Source: Bin55 sp965116055 (GTDB lineage: Bacteria; Pseudomonadota; Gammaproteobacteria; Pseudomonadales; Azotimanducaceae). From it: a stretch of 64,000 bases of DNA. The DNA is taken from positions 496,001 to 560,000 of the forward strand of contig OZ220466.1 of the NCBI GenBank assembly GCA_965116055.1, given 5' to 3'. The translations under genes were made by a program, and so were the position numbers. Of this stretch, positions 18,538 through 27,275 are shown piece by piece (positions within the stretch are counted from its first letter, which is position 1; every line of letters starts with the position of its first letter). The notes below the pieces were generated by a model, which worked only from the letters and a program-made list of their open reading frames with translations, ran no database searches and was not told where the DNA came from.

Positions 18538-19917
18538 TTGAGTCAACTGGTCACGGAGCTCGCTCAAATTGCGGGTGAGGACGCCGTACTCACTGGTCAA
18601 GACGTGAGTTCGCGAGCGGTTGGTATTTGGCGTCCGCAAGGTATCGCAGCACATGCCATCGTGCGGCCTCGTTCAACGACGGAAGTTAGCGAGATCCTCA
18701 AACTCTGCCATAAGAGGGGCCAGACGGTGGTTGCCCACGGTGGTCGCACGGGTTTGGTTGAAGGCGCTGACACTGTTGCATCGGATTTGATTCTGTCCCT
18801 AGAACGGATGAATGGAATCGAAAGCATTGATACGGTTAATCGCACGATGACGCTTGAAGCTGGTGTACTGTTGCAAACAGCACAGGAAGAAGCTGAAAAG
18901 AACGGTTTACTCTACCCGTTAGATATCGGTGCACGCGGTAGCTGTACGGTGGGAGGAAATATCGCAACCAATGCTGGCGGTAATCGGGTTATTCGCTATG
19001 GCATGACTCGCGATATGGTGTTGGGCATGGAAGTCGTACTTGCCGACGGCACGATTGTTTCTTCGATGAACGAGATGATCAAGAATAATGCAGGATATGA
19101 CATCAAGCAACTTTTTATCGGTACGGAAGGCAGTCTTGGGGTAGTCACCCGTGCGGTAGTGAGATTGCGCGAACTGCCGCGAAGCCAAGAAACGGCTGTC
19201 GTTGCCGTGGAGAGCTTTGAGAAGATGCCTCCCATACTAAAACACATGGATGCATACCTAGGCGGAACCCTATCTGCGTTTGAAGTTATGTGGAACGACT
19301 TTTATTGTCTCGTGACCACGCCGCCAGCGAAGCAGAAACCACCGCTCGCCCAAGACTATCTTATGTACGTGTTAGTTGAAGCGCTAGGCGGCGACCCCCA
19401 AGGCGATAAGGCGCGATTGGAGGATGCGCTGGACGCTGCGTTGCTCCAAGGTTTGGCCATAGATGCCGCGGTTGCCCAGAACGAAACTCAGCGCCGAAAT
19501 TTTTGGGCAATGCGTGACGATGTTGAACAGATCTTTCAATACGACCCGATGTTTATCTACGACGTCAGTCTCCAAGTGCCGCATATGGCGCAGTACGTGG
19601 CGGATGTTAAATCCAATCTGAAGCAAAAATTCGGTTCGCATCGGTTGTTTACTTTCGGGCATATGGGCGACGGCAATCTTCACTTTGCCATCTCTGCCGG
19701 TACCGATGAATCCGCCCATCATGAGGTTAATTTATGTGTCTACGAGCCGTTGCGTCAGATTGGCGGCTCCGTTTCGGCTGAGCACGGCGTTGGCCTAGAG
19801 AAGCGTCCTTATCTTGATATTTCTCGCAACGAAACCGAGGTTAGCGTGATGAGATCACTGAAATCTGCGCTTGACCCCAAAGGCATCCTTAATCCTGGTA
19901 AAGTTTTTGCCGCCTGA
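18538..19917 (+). CDS. GlcD-like FAD-binding oxidase, second copy
   Basis: A 459-residue VAO-family flavoprotein of the same group as the gene at 4309-5697. The FAD domain has VVAHGGRTGLVEGAD, CTVGGNIATNAGGNRVIRYG and FIGTEGSLGVVTRA. The cap domain has FTFGHMGDGNLHFA and SVSAEHGVGLEKRPYL, the metal-binding region of D-2-hydroxy acid dehydrogenases. TTG at 18538 is the apparent start, with no clear Shine-Dalgarno. It follows the cox operon by about 100 bases, so it could use its own promoter. Substrate not determinable. Confidence 0.86.
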   Translation: MSQLVTELAQIAGEDAVLTGQDVSSRAVGIWRPQGIAAHAIVRPRSTTEVSEILKLCHKRGQTVVAHGGRTGLVEGADTVASDLILSLERMNGIESIDTVNRTMTLEAGVLLQTAQEEAEKNGLLYPLDIGARGSCTVGGNIATNAGGNRVIRYGMTRDMVLGMEVVLADGTIVSSMNEMIKNNAGYDIKQLFIGTEGSLGVVTRAVVRLRELPRSQETAVVAVESFEKMPPILKHMDAYLGGTLSAFEVMWNDFYCLVTTPPAKQKPPLAQDYLMYVLVEALGGDPQGDKARLEDALDAALLQGLAIDAAVAQNETQRRNFWAMRDDVEQIFQYDPMFIYDVSLQVPHMAQYVADVKSNLKQKFGSHRLFTFGHMGDGNLHFAISAGTDESAHHEVNLCVYEPLRQIGGSVSAEHGVGLEKRPYLDISRNETEVSVMRSLKSALDPKGILNPGKVFAA

Positions 19918-19947
19918 TCAAGCGTTGGGGCTTTTCTTGTATAACGC

Positions 19948-20187
19948 TTAGATTATCCGGCATTGGACGAGCTGGGTATACCAATGTTGGATATCGGACA
20001 GTGGTAGTTCGTGTATGCCGTGAATAAACGCAAATATAGGATTCTGAACCCGCACAAGCTGACATCTAGACCCCTGCACTGCTACACAAGTCGTTTCTTC
20101 TGGGGGAGTGTCTACTATGAATGCTTTTCTGAAACTTCTTAATACTACATTCAATTCTTTGATGCGATTTTTGGTTTCAAGTTTCAC
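19948..20187 (-). CDS. small protein of unknown function, downstream member of a pair
   Basis: A 79-residue frame from GTG at 20187 to TAA at 19948-19950. The longer reading to 20286 runs through the neighbour's frame and is unlikely. The GTG is preceded by GAGAGGT at good spacing and overlaps the stop of the upstream small gene (GTGA at 20184-20187), typical of coupled genes. The sequence has a basic start (KLETKNRIKELNVVLRSF) and a C-terminal half rich in aromatics (IFAFIHGIHELPLS). No signal peptide or membrane helix. I recognise no family. Confidence 0.45.
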   Translation of the reverse strand: MKLETKNRIKELNVVLRSFRKAFIVDTPPEETTCVAVQGSRCQLVRVQNPIFAFIHGIHELPLSDIQHWYTQLVQCRII

Positions 20188-20393
20188 GATTTGCACCTCT
20201 CGTCTCCTTCCGCTGTAATTGTCCATCCATCCTCTACTTCGCACCAAACTGTCGGCGGTGGCCTGTTCTCTTCCCAAGCATCGCACCCTGTATTGACCGC
20301 TGCAACGCAGCCGTAAAGCAGGAATGCAGCAATTGTGTATGGGATCAATGCGCCAATTAAAGCAAATGTGCTATTACTAGTATAAACTGCCAT
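20184..20393 (-). CDS. small membrane protein of unknown function
   Basis: A 69-residue frame from ATG at 20393. It has one hydrophobic stretch, residues about 10-34 (FALIGALIPYTIAAFLLYGCV), followed by a short polar tail with three Cys and a PPP motif. The stop overlaps the start of the next tiny gene by 4 bases. A stable hairpin lies 21-45 bases upstream. The pair sits alone between the FAD oxidase and the large exoprotein. Function unknown; the overlap is the main reason to believe both are real. Confidence 0.42.
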   Translation of the reverse strand: MAVYTSNSTFALIGALIPYTIAAFLLYGCVAAVNTGCDAWEENRPPPTVWCEVEDGWTITAEGDERCKS

Positions 20394-20779
20394 GTTTACC
20401 TACTTTAAGCCCAGGCAGGAGTTCGCAAACTTCTGTCCTCTTTGTTGGTTGATCTTTGAAGGCTTTTCTCCCCTCACGGTAAATATGGGTACAATTCATC
20501 AAAACACAAGTTATTTTTGACGGTTAATTTGTATACTGTGTTTAAATTATTGATTTGATTAGAAAAACAAAAAATAAATAAACCCACGACTGCATCTTTT
20601 ATGTATGCGTTCCACTAGTTTAACCAATCCCTAATGGACATGTTCAGATGGTATAGTGAGGATACAAGTCTTGAGGCTGTGCACACGACGACCATATCTT
20701 GAAAGACCAATTTTCGTGCGCTAAGCGAGGAACTTTTAAATTCGATAAGTGCGTGCATCGCGTGAAGCGACTTAGATGA
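20394..20779. other. A+T-rich intergenic region
   Basis: About 385 bases, notably A+T-rich at 20510-20600, between the tiny gene pair and the end of the exoprotein gene. It holds a hairpin (listed separately) and presumably the promoter of the pair. I see no coding frame or RNA gene that I recognise, and no clear terminator for the exoprotein gene. Confidence 0.4.
20414..20438. other. hairpin in the presumed leader of the tiny gene pair
   Basis: GGCAGGAGTT (20414-20423) pairs with AACTTCTGTCC (20428-20438) around a CGCA loop, with one G:U and one bulge. On the minus strand it ends 21 bases before the ATG at 20393. There is no T tract on either side, so it is not a classical terminator; a role in translation control is only a guess. 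Confidence 0.35.
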
Positions 20780-23700
20780 CTAATTGTCGGCCCAAAGCAT
20801 TGAGACATCAATGCGCGAATCAGGTTGATGGTCCAATTGATTAAGCAGCTTGAGGTCAGCGTACGAAAGCAGGATGACTTGAATTCGTATTGTGTCATCA
20901 CCCTGCTCAATCATGGAAACGGCCAGATCCTCCTGGGTGTCGTTATCGAAATCACCTGAACAGTTAATTAGGAAGTTGGTGGCATGCTCGGCGAATTTGC
21001 CAAACGAAAGTTCCCACACGTGCTTCGAACCGCGGCGAATGGCTTGATCCAGGTCAATACGGCCGTTGGATACTCCGTCGTCCAGTTGATCCAAAGCCTT
21101 TACATCGCGCGCATCGAAAACGTAGACTTTTGGCTGACTGAAAAGCGGATCGTAAGCCTTGTGTGGGGTTGCTATGGTCCGTATGCTACCTTCCGGTTCG
21201 TCTGGCGGACAAACCATCAAGTTGCCGATGCCCGGGAAAGTCCAAGCGCCATATTCGCCCATAGTGACATTGGAAACGATACCGTCCGTACTACCGTCCG
21301 CACGGTCTTGTTCGTCCAGTTTGTTTGCATCAATCAAATGGGCTTCGTAGTTGAACCCCGGGGACACGAACGGCAGCATATGCGAGCGTTTTGTATGCGC
21401 GACGGATTCTTGAGCCGTCGGCATTTGGGCGTTGATCGGGTTAAACTCCAGACCATCAATTCGGAAGGAATTAGTCTGTTGATATGCATGGGCGAGATCA
21501 ATCTGCCGATCAGTTGACGAATCTGCGCTGTCCATCGCAGTCAGATCGCCGGATGCCAGAATGTACGTTCTTGATGTAGGCATCCTCGGGTAATTTAACA
21601 AGATTTCATCAGTGCCATCGCCGTCCAAATCCGGGACGCGTCCCACAAAAGCGAGATTCGTAAACTGAGTTAATTCGTCATACTCAGGAAACATGGACCA
21701 CGCTTGGCTGTGTTTCGCAAGCGTGTCAAGATCAAGCATCGCGCCGCTGGCGGTCGACTCAGCCGCAGCAATCGCTGCATAGGGGAATATATACGCGGTT
21801 GGCACGCCTTCATCACGGGGCAATCCACGTTGCTTGGAGGATACGGTGCCAAGGATTAACGACAACTCGTCTGCTTGGGCAAGATTGGCAATCAACGTAC
21901 CATTGAGACCGATGCCGTGAGGAGGGTAGGAGCTTGAGCTTGGTATCCGAGTGCACAGATCGTTTTCGAGACATGCTTGCAAATCAATCTCGCCGTCAAG
22001 GGTACCGTCAGCGGTGTCTAGATCTGTCCATCGCCCGCCGTATGCCAAGGTTACTGAACCACTGTAATCCGCGTTTGGATAGCTGGAGTTGTAAAACGCT
22101 AAATCCATTAGCGCGTCGCCATTCAAGTCACCGATCGTTGCATTGGTGGAAGTTAGTGAGCCTTGACCAGCTTTCGTATCTATAAAACGCATGCTCAAGG
22201 ATCCTTGATGCACATCTTCGAGTGCGATGATTCGATCGTTTAGCCCATCAAGCTCGTCAAGTGAACCAAACTCGTTACCCGATACGAGGATGGATGGTCG
22301 TCTGGTTACATTTGCATGGGGCAACGCGTAGGCGATTTCGATGTCGTCAACGCCGTCTCGATCGTAATCTCCTAGTCGAAACACCTCAGGTATAACGGCC
22401 AGGGTTTCAGTCTGTAAAAGCCAATCTGACAGGAACCGGTAGGATTTAATTGAAGCGCCGCCCAAGTTATCGCCTACGCCGTCGCCGTCCTTATCCGCCC
22501 ACTCAAGCGGGTCGAGCGGGAAAACATCCGCGTTATCGCCTACGCCGTCGCCGTCGGTATCAAGCCATTCGCTTGCTAGCAACGGGAACGCATCGTCAAC
22601 ATCCGGATAGCCGTCACCGTCGTCATCGATATCGGAATTGTCGCCGACACCGTCTAAATCGGTATCAAGCCACTCATTCGGATCCAACGCGAACGCATCG
22701 CGATTGTCGCCGACACCGTCACCGTCCGTGTCTAAGCTTTCAGTAGCATCAAGCGGGAATGCGTCGTCCTCGTCAAGCACTAAATCGTTGTCGTCATCAG
22801 GGTCGACTCGATTGGGCAGGGCATCGTTATCGGAATCAAGTGGATATTCGTCCTCGGCGTTTGGAATACCATCCCCATCGATATCGTCGTCTCGAAGATC
22901 GCCAATACCGTCTGAATCAGTATCCAGTTGCTCCCAAGGATCTAACGGAAACGCGTCAATGGCATTTGCATGGCCATCACGGTCGGCATCGTATTGAAAT
23001 TGACTTAGGTGAGGATAGACATCGAAGAAATCTCGTAAACCGTCGTTATCATCATCGTCATCTTGGTTATTCGGGGTACCGTCACCGTCCGTATCCGCTC
23101 CGTCGTTATATAGCCCGATGATATGGTCCGCATCCCCATCCGCCTGGTCAAGATCGTCAAGCTCCGAGCTAAATACGGCGTAGAGAGTACTGAATGTACC
23201 GTTCCTATCCGCAGAATGCATGCTAAACACGAAGTCGGTTTTTTCATCCCTATCAAGATCGCCTATGGACTCAATACCGGTAATAGCTTGGTCGCCGCGA
23301 GGCCCAAAAGGCATGCGCAATTCATATACGCCAGTTTGACGCCCGCTTCGCTGAATATCGATAACGCCATCTAAGTTCTCTGTAGTAGGGTCATCAAGAT
23401 GCTCCATATCACCCAATTCGGCGATGAATAGTGTACGGGTCTGGAACGCTTGAGCTGCTAACACGCTCGGCATATTCTCGCTGCTTGGTAACAATATATT
23501 TACGCCAGACCTTGATCTTGCGATTTCGAGTCCGCTAAAACGCCAAACCCCAAATGTCGTTTCAGCTCCATACTCTAGTTCGATTGACCCGTCCAACGCG
23601 CCATCTAAGAAGTCGTTCAACCACGCGCCAGCATTCGATATCGCGAAGTTGTTCCAGTAATTACCCCAAGCTATGAAATCGTGAGTGCCTTCGCCGTCGA

Positions 23701-26185
23701 TATCGCTAAGCGGGTGAATCACATAACCAAATAGGGGATCGTTCGGGTTGCTTATGCGGTAGGTGCGGTTGATCCCAACGAGGTCGTTCATAGCGACGCG
23801 TCGATCGTTATTAGCATCTAGCGTATGGATTTGCTGCAGTTGTTCGACATCAATGTTGTACACTTGTCCCGCGGCGGCGTAGTCTTGGATGCCGATCAGC
23901 AGATTTTGCGGTTCGTTCGATATGGGATCCCCTAGATTTGCCATATGGCTGGCTGGGTAGGCGGTTGTCGTCGCCGCGGTCAAGACAAAGCTGCTGTCGT
24001 CCAACTTGAAGATGTCTGGAACGGCTGGCGCTTTCGACTCGTCTACTGCCCGTGTCCGGTTGATTCCCGCACGATTAAGGATGTATGCCTGCACCCCAGT
24101 GTGCGGTGCACCAGGATCGTGACCGCTAACGGCTAGCTCGCGCCGTCCATCGCCGTTTAGGTCGCTGATCGAAGCTACGTCGTGAAGCCGCATACCGGTA
24201 AGAGGTATTGATACGCAACCTGACGAGGCATCGCAATGAGCGAGATCCAGCTGGCGGTCCGATGTGCCGTCGAGATTGTCAAACTCGCCTAATGATGCCG
24301 AATTCAAGCTGACCAGGTAGAGTATGCCGTCGCCGACAATGACTAACTCGGGCACTCCAACGACATGTGGCGAGTATTCCAATACGGTGCCCGTGTGCGT
24401 AACTTCACTGTGTTCATGCAATACCCAGGTTCCTGCGTGCGAGGCGGCGTCGGCGAGAGACTTTTGACCAGGTATTTGGTGGTCTGCGTCTGATTGCTTG
24501 ACAAGCTCTCCAAGGGAAAACAGATAGACCTTTCCGGGTGAGCCAAATGGCGCAGACGTTGCCAGATCGGCAATGCCATCGCCGTCGAGATCATTAATCC
24601 GAGTCGAAGAGTAACCAAAGCGATCGCCTTCCGTTTCGCTACGGATGGCGATAAGCCGTTGTTGTTTACTCGTTGCGTCAAAGGGGTACGGATCTTGGAG
24701 ATTGGGAACGCCATCATTGTCGATATCCGGATCAGTGTTATCCCCAATGCCATCGCCGTCGCTATCCGCCCATTCCAGCGAATCGTTCGGAAACGCATCT
24801 TGATTGTCGCCAACCCGGTCCCCGTCGGTGTCGTGTGTTTCGTCTGGATCTGTAGGGAATGCATCATCCTTTGCTCCCACCCCGTCGTTATCGAAATCGA
24901 ATGTCTCGTCTGGGGAGAAGGTTTGAGCGAATTGGTACTTGATTGCGTTCAGCGTAAGAACGGAATCGGCACTACCTTCGTGGTTCGGTTGAGTGTGCGG
25001 CACCCCGCAAGGCTTCCCATGGCAATCAGCGCGTGGATTCGAGAACACATCAATGCCGATGGCACTGAATACTTGCGCATACGACATGATCGTACCGAAT
25101 TCGCCGAACAAAGCGTGTCCTCGTGACCAGGTGAATGTGCCGGTGGACTGCTGGGCGTAGGAATGGCCAAGGCCCATGAGGTGACCGATTTCATGAGCTG
25201 TTACGTCTAAGGGACAGTATCTCGGATCAAGAAATAACTCCGTAAATGGAGTTCGTTCATTTGGATGTAGAAATCCCCTATTCCACATGCCACCGATGTC
25301 AAAGGCACGTCCGCATAGAATAAATCCGGGTAGAATTTCTTGGGACGAGCGATAAAAGACAACTAAATCTGCGCTATATTTCTCTAATAACGACTGATAA
25401 TAACTTACGAGTTGCAGCCATTCTTCAAATGTGTTAGCAAAAAGAAATGGAATCGAAGCTCCTTCGATTCCAACCGGACGGAAGTAAACTGGGCTCGAAC
25501 TACGTTCGAACATGTCGTTAGTAGCCGCAAAGACATGCGCAATGAATACGTTTGGGTTTTCATTGTGATCCTTGAAAGCAAACTCCTCGTGTAAAACTAA
25601 AACGTCTATGACAGGTATCGGGGGGTAACTTTGCGCATCGTCCGGGTCGGTGCCTTCACTCTCCTCGTTTATGTCTCCCACGCCATCACCATCGGTATCA
25701 ATGAGGTAGTTCGCATCCTGTAGATTCAGCGCTGAAAAGGGTGCGGGATGATCGTCCTTGAACCAGATGGAGTCGAATGTGGTATCAAAGCTTACAGATG
25801 AGTCTTGATGAATGATGAGTTCATAGTAGTACGTGCCTTGTGGAATCACGCCGAGGTCAATCACGTACGTTAGTGATTCGACGGTTGAATCGGCTGTTAC
25901 TGTCGTGGCTAATGGCACCGTATCGACTAGAGCTGTGTACGGCTGCAAATCCCCCTCGCTTGTGAGTCTATCGCCTCCGATGCTGACGGTAACATGAATC
26001 TCGTCAATATCGTTTTCTGTGTAGTTAACGACGCCAAATCCGATTTCCGCGGTCATGCCGTCGGTGCTTACTAGCGAGCATGGACAAACGATGTTAACGT
26101 GCGTACGGTCGAATTGAGCTAGCGCGGGAAGAGCAAGCGCTGAAACGAGTAACGCAACGCCGATGTTTGATGCCTTGGCGATCAA
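20780..26185 (-). CDS. giant secreted metzincin with TSP3 and FG-GAP repeats
   Basis: An 1801-residue secreted protein starting at TTG 26185 with a clear signal peptide (residues 1-24, ending LALPALA). A zinc-protease domain around 200-400 holds HEIGHLMGLGH near residue 330 and the Met-turn TIMSYA near 366, the metzincin pattern. Calcium-binding DxDGDGVGD repeats (thrombospondin type 3 like) occur near 165-185, 425-475 and densely at about 1025-1238. Between and after them are FG-GAP-like segments (DLNGDGRRELAVSG, DLNGDALMDLAFY), which fold as beta-propellers. No membrane anchor or sorting tail is seen at the C-terminus. Upstream on the same strand is a prodomain-like gene. A surface or extracellular protease/adhesin is likely. 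Confidence 0.8.
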   Translation of the reverse strand: MIAKASNIGVALLVSALALPALAQFDRTHVNIVCPCSLVSTDGMTAEIGFGVVNYTENDIDEIHVTVSIGGDRLTSEGDLQPYTALVDTVPLATTVTADSTVESLTYVIDLGVIPQGTYYYELIIHQDSSVSFDTTFDSIWFKDDHPAPFSALNLQDANYLIDTDGDGVGDINEESEGTDPDDAQSYPPIPVIDVLVLHEEFAFKDHNENPNVFIAHVFAATNDMFERSSSPVYFRPVGIEGASIPFLFANTFEEWLQLVSYYQSLLEKYSADLVVFYRSSQEILPGFILCGRAFDIGGMWNRGFLHPNERTPFTELFLDPRYCPLDVTAHEIGHLMGLGHSYAQQSTGTFTWSRGHALFGEFGTIMSYAQVFSAIGIDVFSNPRADCHGKPCGVPHTQPNHEGSADSVLTLNAIKYQFAQTFSPDETFDFDNDGVGAKDDAFPTDPDETHDTDGDRVGDNQDAFPNDSLEWADSDGDGIGDNTDPDIDNDGVPNLQDPYPFDATSKQQRLIAIRSETEGDRFGYSSTRINDLDGDGIADLATSAPFGSPGKVYLFSLGELVKQSDADHQIPGQKSLADAASHAGTWVLHEHSEVTHTGTVLEYSPHVVGVPELVIVGDGILYLVSLNSASLGEFDNLDGTSDRQLDLAHCDASSGCVSIPLTGMRLHDVASISDLNGDGRRELAVSGHDPGAPHTGVQAYILNRAGINRTRAVDESKAPAVPDIFKLDDSSFVLTAATTTAYPASHMANLGDPISNEPQNLLIGIQDYAAAGQVYNIDVEQLQQIHTLDANNDRRVAMNDLVGINRTYRISNPNDPLFGYVIHPLSDIDGEGTHDFIAWGNYWNNFAISNAGAWLNDFLDGALDGSIELEYGAETTFGVWRFSGLEIARSRSGVNILLPSSENMPSVLAAQAFQTRTLFIAELGDMEHLDDPTTENLDGVIDIQRSGRQTGVYELRMPFGPRGDQAITGIESIGDLDRDEKTDFVFSMHSADRNGTFSTLYAVFSSELDDLDQADGDADHIIGLYNDGADTDGDGTPNNQDDDDDNDGLRDFFDVYPHLSQFQYDADRDGHANAIDAFPLDPWEQLDTDSDGIGDLRDDDIDGDGIPNAEDEYPLDSDNDALPNRVDPDDDNDLVLDEDDAFPLDATESLDTDGDGVGDNRDAFALDPNEWLDTDLDGVGDNSDIDDDGDGYPDVDDAFPLLASEWLDTDGDGVGDNADVFPLDPLEWADKDGDGVGDNLGGASIKSYRFLSDWLLQTETLAVIPEVFRLGDYDRDGVDDIEIAYALPHANVTRRPSILVSGNEFGSLDELDGLNDRIIALEDVHQGSLSMRFIDTKAGQGSLTSTNATIGDLNGDALMDLAFYNSSYPNADYSGSVTLAYGGRWTDLDTADGTLDGEIDLQACLENDLCTRIPSSSSYPPHGIGLNGTLIANLAQADELSLILGTVSSKQRGLPRDEGVPTAYIFPYAAIAAAESTASGAMLDLDTLAKHSQAWSMFPEYDELTQFTNLAFVGRVPDLDGDGTDEILLNYPRMPTSRTYILASGDLTAMDSADSSTDRQIDLAHAYQQTNSFRIDGLEFNPINAQMPTAQESVAHTKRSHMLPFVSPGFNYEAHLIDANKLDEQDRADGSTDGIVSNVTMGEYGAWTFPGIGNLMVCPPDEPEGSIRTIATPHKAYDPLFSQPKVYVFDARDVKALDQLDDGVSNGRIDLDQAIRRGSKHVWELSFGKFAEHATNFLINCSGDFDNDTQEDLAVSMIEQGDDTIRIQVILLSYADLKLLNQLDHQPDSRIDVSMLWADN
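22473..23110 (-). repeat. tandem thrombospondin type 3-like calcium-binding repeats
   Basis: Inside the exoprotein gene, this stretch encodes about ten successive units of the form DTDGDGVGDNxDAFPLDPxEWL. The repeated DNA reads on the plus strand as variants of GTCGCCGACACCGTC. The units are related but not identical at base level, so they are old protein repeats rather than a recent tandem array. They would rigidify the chain on calcium binding. Confidence 0.75.
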
Positions 26186-26281
26186 TCTACGGATCCTGGG
26201 ATTACAAATTTGTTCCCATTATAGCAATCTATCTTATAAACTATGTGTTTTAAGAAATGGTTATTTTTGCGCTTTTTGCAG

Positions 26282-26932
26282 CTATTCTTCGCGTCGTGGA
26301 ACATATTCCGCGTCGGCGTATCGATCGCGTATTGGCCGGATCACATCAGATTTTGAATAGTCCTGAGCACGTTTCAGTGATGTGGTCGACACTAGCCAGC
26401 CGGTATGATCGTTGCCTTGTAATTCCCAGCTGCCCTGATTAGTAGACACATATGCAAGAGTCTGCTTGGCGCTAAAAGTTAACACTAATCGTTGTAGCTC
26501 GGGTTCCTGTAGAGTGGGAGAGGCCCGAATCGTTGTTGAGTCTAATCCGTTCGGCGTGATGCGATCAACGATGGCATCATACGTTTTACCGATTGGCGGA
26601 ATGTGAATTTCAACTGGCGAGCCAAGTAGCCACTCATCGAAACGATCGTTGAAACGGACGAACGTTGCTTGACTTGGCGCATTAGGCCATTCGGCAGGAT
26701 CAATCTTGTCGAGCTTCGTCCAGGCGATTTGTGTTTTTCGCGGTGGCAAGTTTGGCGGTAAGGTCGCCTGTGGCCCCCTCTGCGTATTGGTAGTTAAAGG
26801 TGATTTTTCTTCCGATTGCGTTATTTCAGTGGGTGCGGGCTTGGTGTACTGCTGCACTTGATAGTAAAAAACAAGTGCCAACGCGAGAACGCCCGCCATT
26901 GTTGCGATGGTGTACTTCGTTGTTTTGGACAT
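26282..26932 (-). CDS. membrane-anchored protein, prodomain-like
   Basis: A protein of 216 residues from ATG 26932; a TTG lies just before it. Residues about 8-26 form a single N-terminal membrane helix, then comes a Pro/Thr-rich linker, then a compact domain with VEIHIPPIGKTYDAIVDRI, LVLTFSAKQTLAYVSTNQG and DHTGWLVS. That spacing recalls the propeptide fold found N-terminal in secreted metzincins, where it masks the active site. Here it is a separate gene about 100 bases before a metzincin that lacks such a prodomain. The function is inferred from this resemblance and position; I recognise no named family. Confidence 0.5.
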   Translation of the reverse strand: MSKTTKYTIATMAGVLALALVFYYQVQQYTKPAPTEITQSEEKSPLTTNTQRGPQATLPPNLPPRKTQIAWTKLDKIDPAEWPNAPSQATFVRFNDRFDEWLLGSPVEIHIPPIGKTYDAIVDRITPNGLDSTTIRASPTLQEPELQRLVLTFSAKQTLAYVSTNQGSWELQGNDHTGWLVSTTSLKRAQDYSKSDVIRPIRDRYADAEYVPRREE

Positions 26933-26935
26933 CAA

Positions 26936-27275
26936 GTGACTCTTTTACTTCAAACCTGCTTTCTGCACATCCCTGACGCGTTGAACGACTCCGAAAACGT
27001 ATTTCTAATCGCTCACTGCCTAACTAATTAGACACTTGGGCGAATGCATCGTTGTAGGCAGGGCACAGTTAACGCCTATGGTGTCGCGAGTAAGCCAGTT
27101 AAGAGACACGTTCTTTGCGATAGAGAAAAAAGTGTGGAGCGTTGCATCGCTTGGTCGGAGATTGACTCACAGCATACACAAAATATTTGCTTGTTGTGGG
27201 TCTTCATGTCGTCGAACTTAAGAGCTGAATTGGTCAAATTCAGGCCTCTTAGACCTGGTGCGATACAAGTGGAGC
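26936..27275. other. intergenic region, nothing recognised
   Basis: About 340 bases between two minus-strand genes. It must contain the MaoC gene's end signal and perhaps a promoter for the prodomain-like gene, but I see no clear hairpin with a T run and no plausible coding frame. Confidence 0.4.

Noticed and set aside
19920..19949. Inverted repeat AAGCGTT/AACGCTT between convergent genes
   Set aside because: A 16-base loop and no following T run make it a poor terminator.
22450..23121. Regular repeated DNA that might be a CRISPR array
   Set aside because: The repeats encode in-frame calcium-binding units and are not identical or evenly spaced with unique spacers.
24343..24867. Minus-strand 174-codon frame inside the exoprotein gene
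   Set aside because: It is an alternative frame of the repeat-rich gene with no independent support.
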